From an uncultured Alphaproteobacteria bacterium (lineage in GTDB: Bacteria; Pseudomonadota; Alphaproteobacteria; Rhizobiales; Ancalomicrobiaceae), in NCBI GenBank assembly GCA_937919435.1, contig CALFRR010000129.1, forward strand, positions 1 through 16,007: a stretch of DNA of 16,007 nt. Direction: 5' to 3'. Under the pieces are notes generated by a model. It saw only the letters and a list, made by a program, of their open reading frames with translations. It had not been told where the DNA came from and ran no database searches. Made by a program: the position numbers and the translations under genes. Shown here piece after piece: positions 13,768 to 16,007 of the stretch (positions are counted from its first letter, which is position 1; each line of letters begins with the position of its first letter).

Positions 13768-14598
13768 TCAGACCGCCTTGGCGATCCGGTCGAAGGCGAC
13801 GAGACGTTCGAGCAGCGCAGGCATGTCGGCGAGCGCCACCATGTTCGGCCCGTCGGACGGAGCGCGGTCGGGATCCTCGTGGGTCTCGACGAACAGGCCG
13901 GCCACCCCGACCGCCACCGCGGCGCGGGCCAGCGTCGCCACGAAGCGACGGTCGCCGCCCGACGAGGTGCCCTGCCCGCCGGGCTGCTGGACCGAATGGG
14001 TCGCGTCGAAGATCACCGGCGCCCCGGTCTCGGCCATGATCGGCAGGGCGCGGAAGTCGGAGACCAGCGTGTTGTAGCCGAAGCTCGCCCCGCGTTCGGT
14101 CAAGAGCACGTTCGGATTGCCGGCGCCGGTCAGCTTGGCGACCACGTTCTTCATGTCCCAGGGGGCGAGGAACTGGCCCTTCTTGACGTTGACCACCCGT
14201 CCCGTCGCCGCCGCGGCCAGCAGCAGGTCGGTCTGCCGGCAGAGGAAGGCGGGGATCTGCAGGACGTCGACGGCTTCGGCGACCGGCGCGCACTGCGCCG
14301 CGTCGTGGACGTCGGTCAGCACCGGCAGGCCGAGGCTCTCGCGGATCTCGGCGAACACCGGCAGCGCCGCGGAGAGGCCGACGCCGCGCGCCGCCGCCGC
14401 CGAGGTGCGGTTCGCCTTGTCGAACGAGGTCTTGAACACCAGTCCGATGCCGAGCTTCGCGCAGATCTCCTTCAGCGCCGCCGCCATCTCCAGCGCATGC
14501 GCCCGGCTCTCCATCTGGCAGGGACCGGCGATCAGGGCGAACGGCAGGCGGTTGGAGAAGACGACCGGTCCGACCCGGACTTCCGAATGGGGATTCAT
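13768..14598 (-). CDS. kdsA: KdsA, 3-deoxy-D-manno-octulosonate 8-phosphate synthase
   Basis: Condenses phosphoenolpyruvate with arabinose 5-phosphate to make KDO 8-phosphate for lipopolysaccharide. It is 276 aa. Motifs include AGPCQMESR, FKTSFDKANRTS, LTDVHD, QIPAFLCRQTDLL, KKGQFLAPWDM, ERGASFGYNTLVSDFR, the ATHSVQQPGG loop and the closing ETHEDPDRAPSDGPNM. Cys27 in GPCQMES sits where metal-dependent KdsA enzymes have Cys and the E. coli enzyme has Asn, so a metal-dependent type is predicted. ATG at 14598 has GAGGA 5 nt upstream; a longer frame to 14628 was rejected. The DUF350 gene ends 26 nt upstream and cooA begins 22 nt downstream, so these three may share a transcript. Confidence 0.97.
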   Translation of the reverse strand: MNPHSEVRVGPVVFSNRLPFALIAGPCQMESRAHALEMAAALKEICAKLGIGLVFKTSFDKANRTSAAAARGVGLSAALPVFAEIRESLGLPVLTDVHDAAQCAPVAEAVDVLQIPAFLCRQTDLLLAAAATGRVVNVKKGQFLAPWDMKNVVAKLTGAGNPNVLLTERGASFGYNTLVSDFRALPIMAETGAPVIFDATHSVQQPGGQGTSSGGDRRFVATLARAAVAVGVAGLFVETHEDPDRAPSDGPNMVALADMPALLERLVAFDRIAKAV

Positions 14599-14624
14599 GG
14601 ATTTCCTCGGGGTTCTGAGCCGCC

Positions 14625-15044
14625 TCACACGGCCATGGCGGCGGCGTCGACGATGCCGCCGGCGAGCGAGGCACCGGCGAGCAGGATGCCGGCGGCGATT
14701 TCGCCGCGCTCGATCCGCGCCGACAGGTCGGAGAGGATCACCAGCCGGAACAGCCAGTAGACCGCCACCTGGACGACGATCGCCAACACGCCCCAGATCA
14801 GGAAGACGAGCAGCGTCGCCGCGTGCTGCGCGGCGACCGCCAGCGGCAGGGTGTAGCCGACGAGACTACCGGTGAAGGCGAGCGCCGCGGCGGTGTTGCC
14901 GGCGCGGATCAGCTTCAGTTCGTCGTGGGCGGTCGAGGCGGTGTAGACCGCCGCATAGACCGCCATCAGCCCGAGCGACAGGCCGACGTAGACGAGGAAG
15001 GGCCCGAGCCCGGCGAGACTGTCGAAGACCGGCTGCAGATCCAT
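14625..15044 (-). CDS. DUF350-family membrane protein
   Basis: Integral membrane protein of 139 aa with four predicted hydrophobic segments (~13-35, 48-70, 76-100, 115-136). It has the family signature of this group (DUF350, YjfL-like): TAHDELKLIRAGNTAAALAF, SLVGYTLPLA, and a C-terminal RIERGEIAAGILLAGASLAGGIVDAA that repeats the fold. Function is not established. ATG at 15044 has a strong GGGAGG 6 nt upstream. It lies between pyrG (61-bp gap) and kdsA (26-bp gap) on the same strand, so it is probably co-transcribed with kdsA. Confidence 0.85.
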   Translation of the reverse strand: MDLQPVFDSLAGLGPFLVYVGLSLGLMAVYAAVYTASTAHDELKLIRAGNTAAALAFTGSLVGYTLPLAVAAQHAATLLVFLIWGVLAIVVQVAVYWLFRLVILSDLSARIERGEIAAGILLAGASLAGGIVDAAAMAV

Positions 15045-15078
15045 CGGGTTCCTCCCTCGGGTCGCGTCGGTGTTGCGC

Positions 15079-15095
15079 CGCCGGCGGGGCCGGCG
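15079..15095. repeat. Hairpin between pyrG and the DUF350 gene
   Basis: CGCCGGC and GCCGGCG form a perfect 7-bp stem with a 3-nt loop (CCC on the minus strand), about 11 nt after the pyrG stop. No T tract follows on the minus strand. It could weaken read-through from pyrG or protect the pyrG mRNA end. Confidence 0.45.
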
Positions 15096-15105
15096 ACCTC
15101 CCGCC

Positions 15106-16007
15106 TCACACCATCCGGCTCTGTTCCTTCGCCGCGGCGATGAACGAGGTGAACAGCGGATGCGGCGCGAACGGCCGGCTCTTCAGCTCCGGATGGTACT
15201 GGACGCCGATGAACCACGGATGATCGGCGATCTCCACCGTCTCCGGCAACACCCCGTCCGGCGACATGCCGGCGAAGTGCAGGCCGGCCCGCTCCAGCGC
15301 GTCGCGATAGTCGATGTTGACCTCGTAGCGGTGGCGATGACGCTCGGAGATCTCGGTCGCGCCGTAGATCCGGGCGATCTTCGACCCTTCCTCGAGCCGC
15401 GCCCGATAGGCGCCGAGACGCATGGTGCCACCGAGGTCGCCGCCTTCGGCACGCACCTGCAGCTCGTTGCCCTTGACCCATTCGGTGAGCAGACCGACCA
15501 CCGGTGCGGCACAGGCCCCGAACTCGGTCGAGTTGGCGCCCTCGATGCCGGCCAGATTGCGGGCCGCTTCGATCACCGCCATCTGCATGCCGAAGCAGAT
15601 GCCGAAATACGGGATCTTCTTGCGCCGGGCGTGGCTCGCCGCGAGGATCTTGCCCTCGGTGCCGCGCTTGCCGAAGCCGCCGGGCACCAGGATGCCGTGG
15701 ACGTGCTCCAGATAGGGCGTCGGATCCTCCTTCTCGAAGATCTCCGAATCGACCCAGTCGAGATTGACCTTGACCCGGTTGGCGATGCCGCCGTGGGTCA
15801 GCGCCTCGATCAGCGACTTGTAGGCGTCCTTGAGCTCGGTGTACTTGCCGACGATGGCGATCGTGACCTCGCCTTCCGGATTGTGGATCCGGTCGGAGAT
15901 CTCGCGCCACATCGAGACGTTCGGCTCCGGCGCGACGTCGATGCCGAAGGCGGCGAGGACCTCGTTGTCGAGACCCTCGGCGTGATAGGCGATCGGAACG
16001 TCGTAGA
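15106..16007 (-). CDS. pyrG: CTP synthase, C-terminal part (runs off right edge)
   Basis: CTP synthase converts UTP to CTP using glutamine-derived ammonia. The window holds about the last 300 residues of a protein usually near 540 aa; the 5' end is off the right edge. The fragment begins in the synthetase domain at YDVPIAYHAEGLDNEVLAAF. The linker follows, then the class I glutamine amidotransferase domain: AIVGKYTELKDAYKSL, LVPGGFGKRGTEGK, the nucleophile motif FGICFGMQ (Cys codon at 15595-15597; most homologues read GICLGMQ), and the His-Glu of the triad in VQYHPELKSRPF. It ends normally with SFIAAAKEQSRMV and a TGA. The frame stays open to the edge with no interruption. Confidence 0.97.
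   Translation of the reverse strand, partial: YDVPIAYHAEGLDNEVLAAFGIDVAPEPNVSMWREISDRIHNPEGEVTIAIVGKYTELKDAYKSLIEALTHGGIANRVKVNLDWVDSEIFEKEDPTPYLEHVHGILVPGGFGKRGTEGKILAASHARRKKIPYFGICFGMQMAVIEAARNLAGIEGANSTEFGACAAPVVGLLTEWVKGNELQVRAEGGDLGGTMRLGAYRARLEEGSKIARIYGATEISERHRHRYEVNIDYRDALERAGLHFAGMSPDGVLPETVEIADHPWFIGVQYHPELKSRPFAPHPLFTSFIAAAKEQSRMV

Overview
The window is high-GC DNA, densely coded on both strands, with the gene content of a free-living, probably nitrogen-fixing alphaproteobacterium. The evidence is the dusB-ntrB-ntrC / ntrY-ntrX / hfq-hflX block, a fused ispDF gene, a DUF350-kdsA pair next to pyrG, and a cowN gene, which is so far known from diazotrophs. An order such as Hyphomicrobiales or Rhodospirillales fits, but the sequence alone does not settle it.

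Layout. From 1 to 9440 nearly everything lies on the minus strand. Read in the direction of transcription it is dusB, ntrB and ntrC, then a gap with strong hairpins, then a LysE/RhtB-type exporter, ntrY and ntrX, then a 275-bp gap, hfq and the start of hflX, which runs off the left edge. This is the nitrogen-status control block: NtrB/NtrC and NtrY/NtrX are two sensor kinase/AAA+ regulator pairs. NtrC has an intact sigma-54 GAFTGA loop; NtrX lacks it. An orphan regulator made of two complete receiver domains (9717-10577, minus) follows. An AT-rich divergent promoter region separates it from ispDF and a stand-alone CinA/PncC amidase gene (plus strand, isoprenoid precursor synthesis and pyridine nucleotide salvage).

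The most interesting part is 12570-13745. After cinA comes an array of GC-rich palindromes containing a 20-nt direct repeat. Next is a small plus-strand gene recognised as cowN, which protects nitrogenase from carbon monoxide. Convergent with it, 16 bp away, is a Crp/Fnr-family gene that aligns without gaps over about 120 residues with the haem CO sensor CooA. It keeps the His77 and Pro2 haem ligands but has Ser in place of the redox-switch Cys75. A two-fold symmetric CGTCG-N6-CGACA site lies upstream of cowN at a spacing suited to CooA activation. Together these look like a compact module for sensing CO and defending nitrogenase, linked to the NtrBC nitrogen-control genes by nearness in the genome.

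The right end, all minus strand, is a pyrG C-terminal part entering from the right edge, then a DUF350 membrane protein, kdsA (3-deoxy-octulosonate 8-phosphate synthase, Cys-containing metal-dependent type) and cooA, closely spaced and probably partly co-transcribed. No tRNA, rRNA, CRISPR array, insertion sequence or prophage gene was seen.
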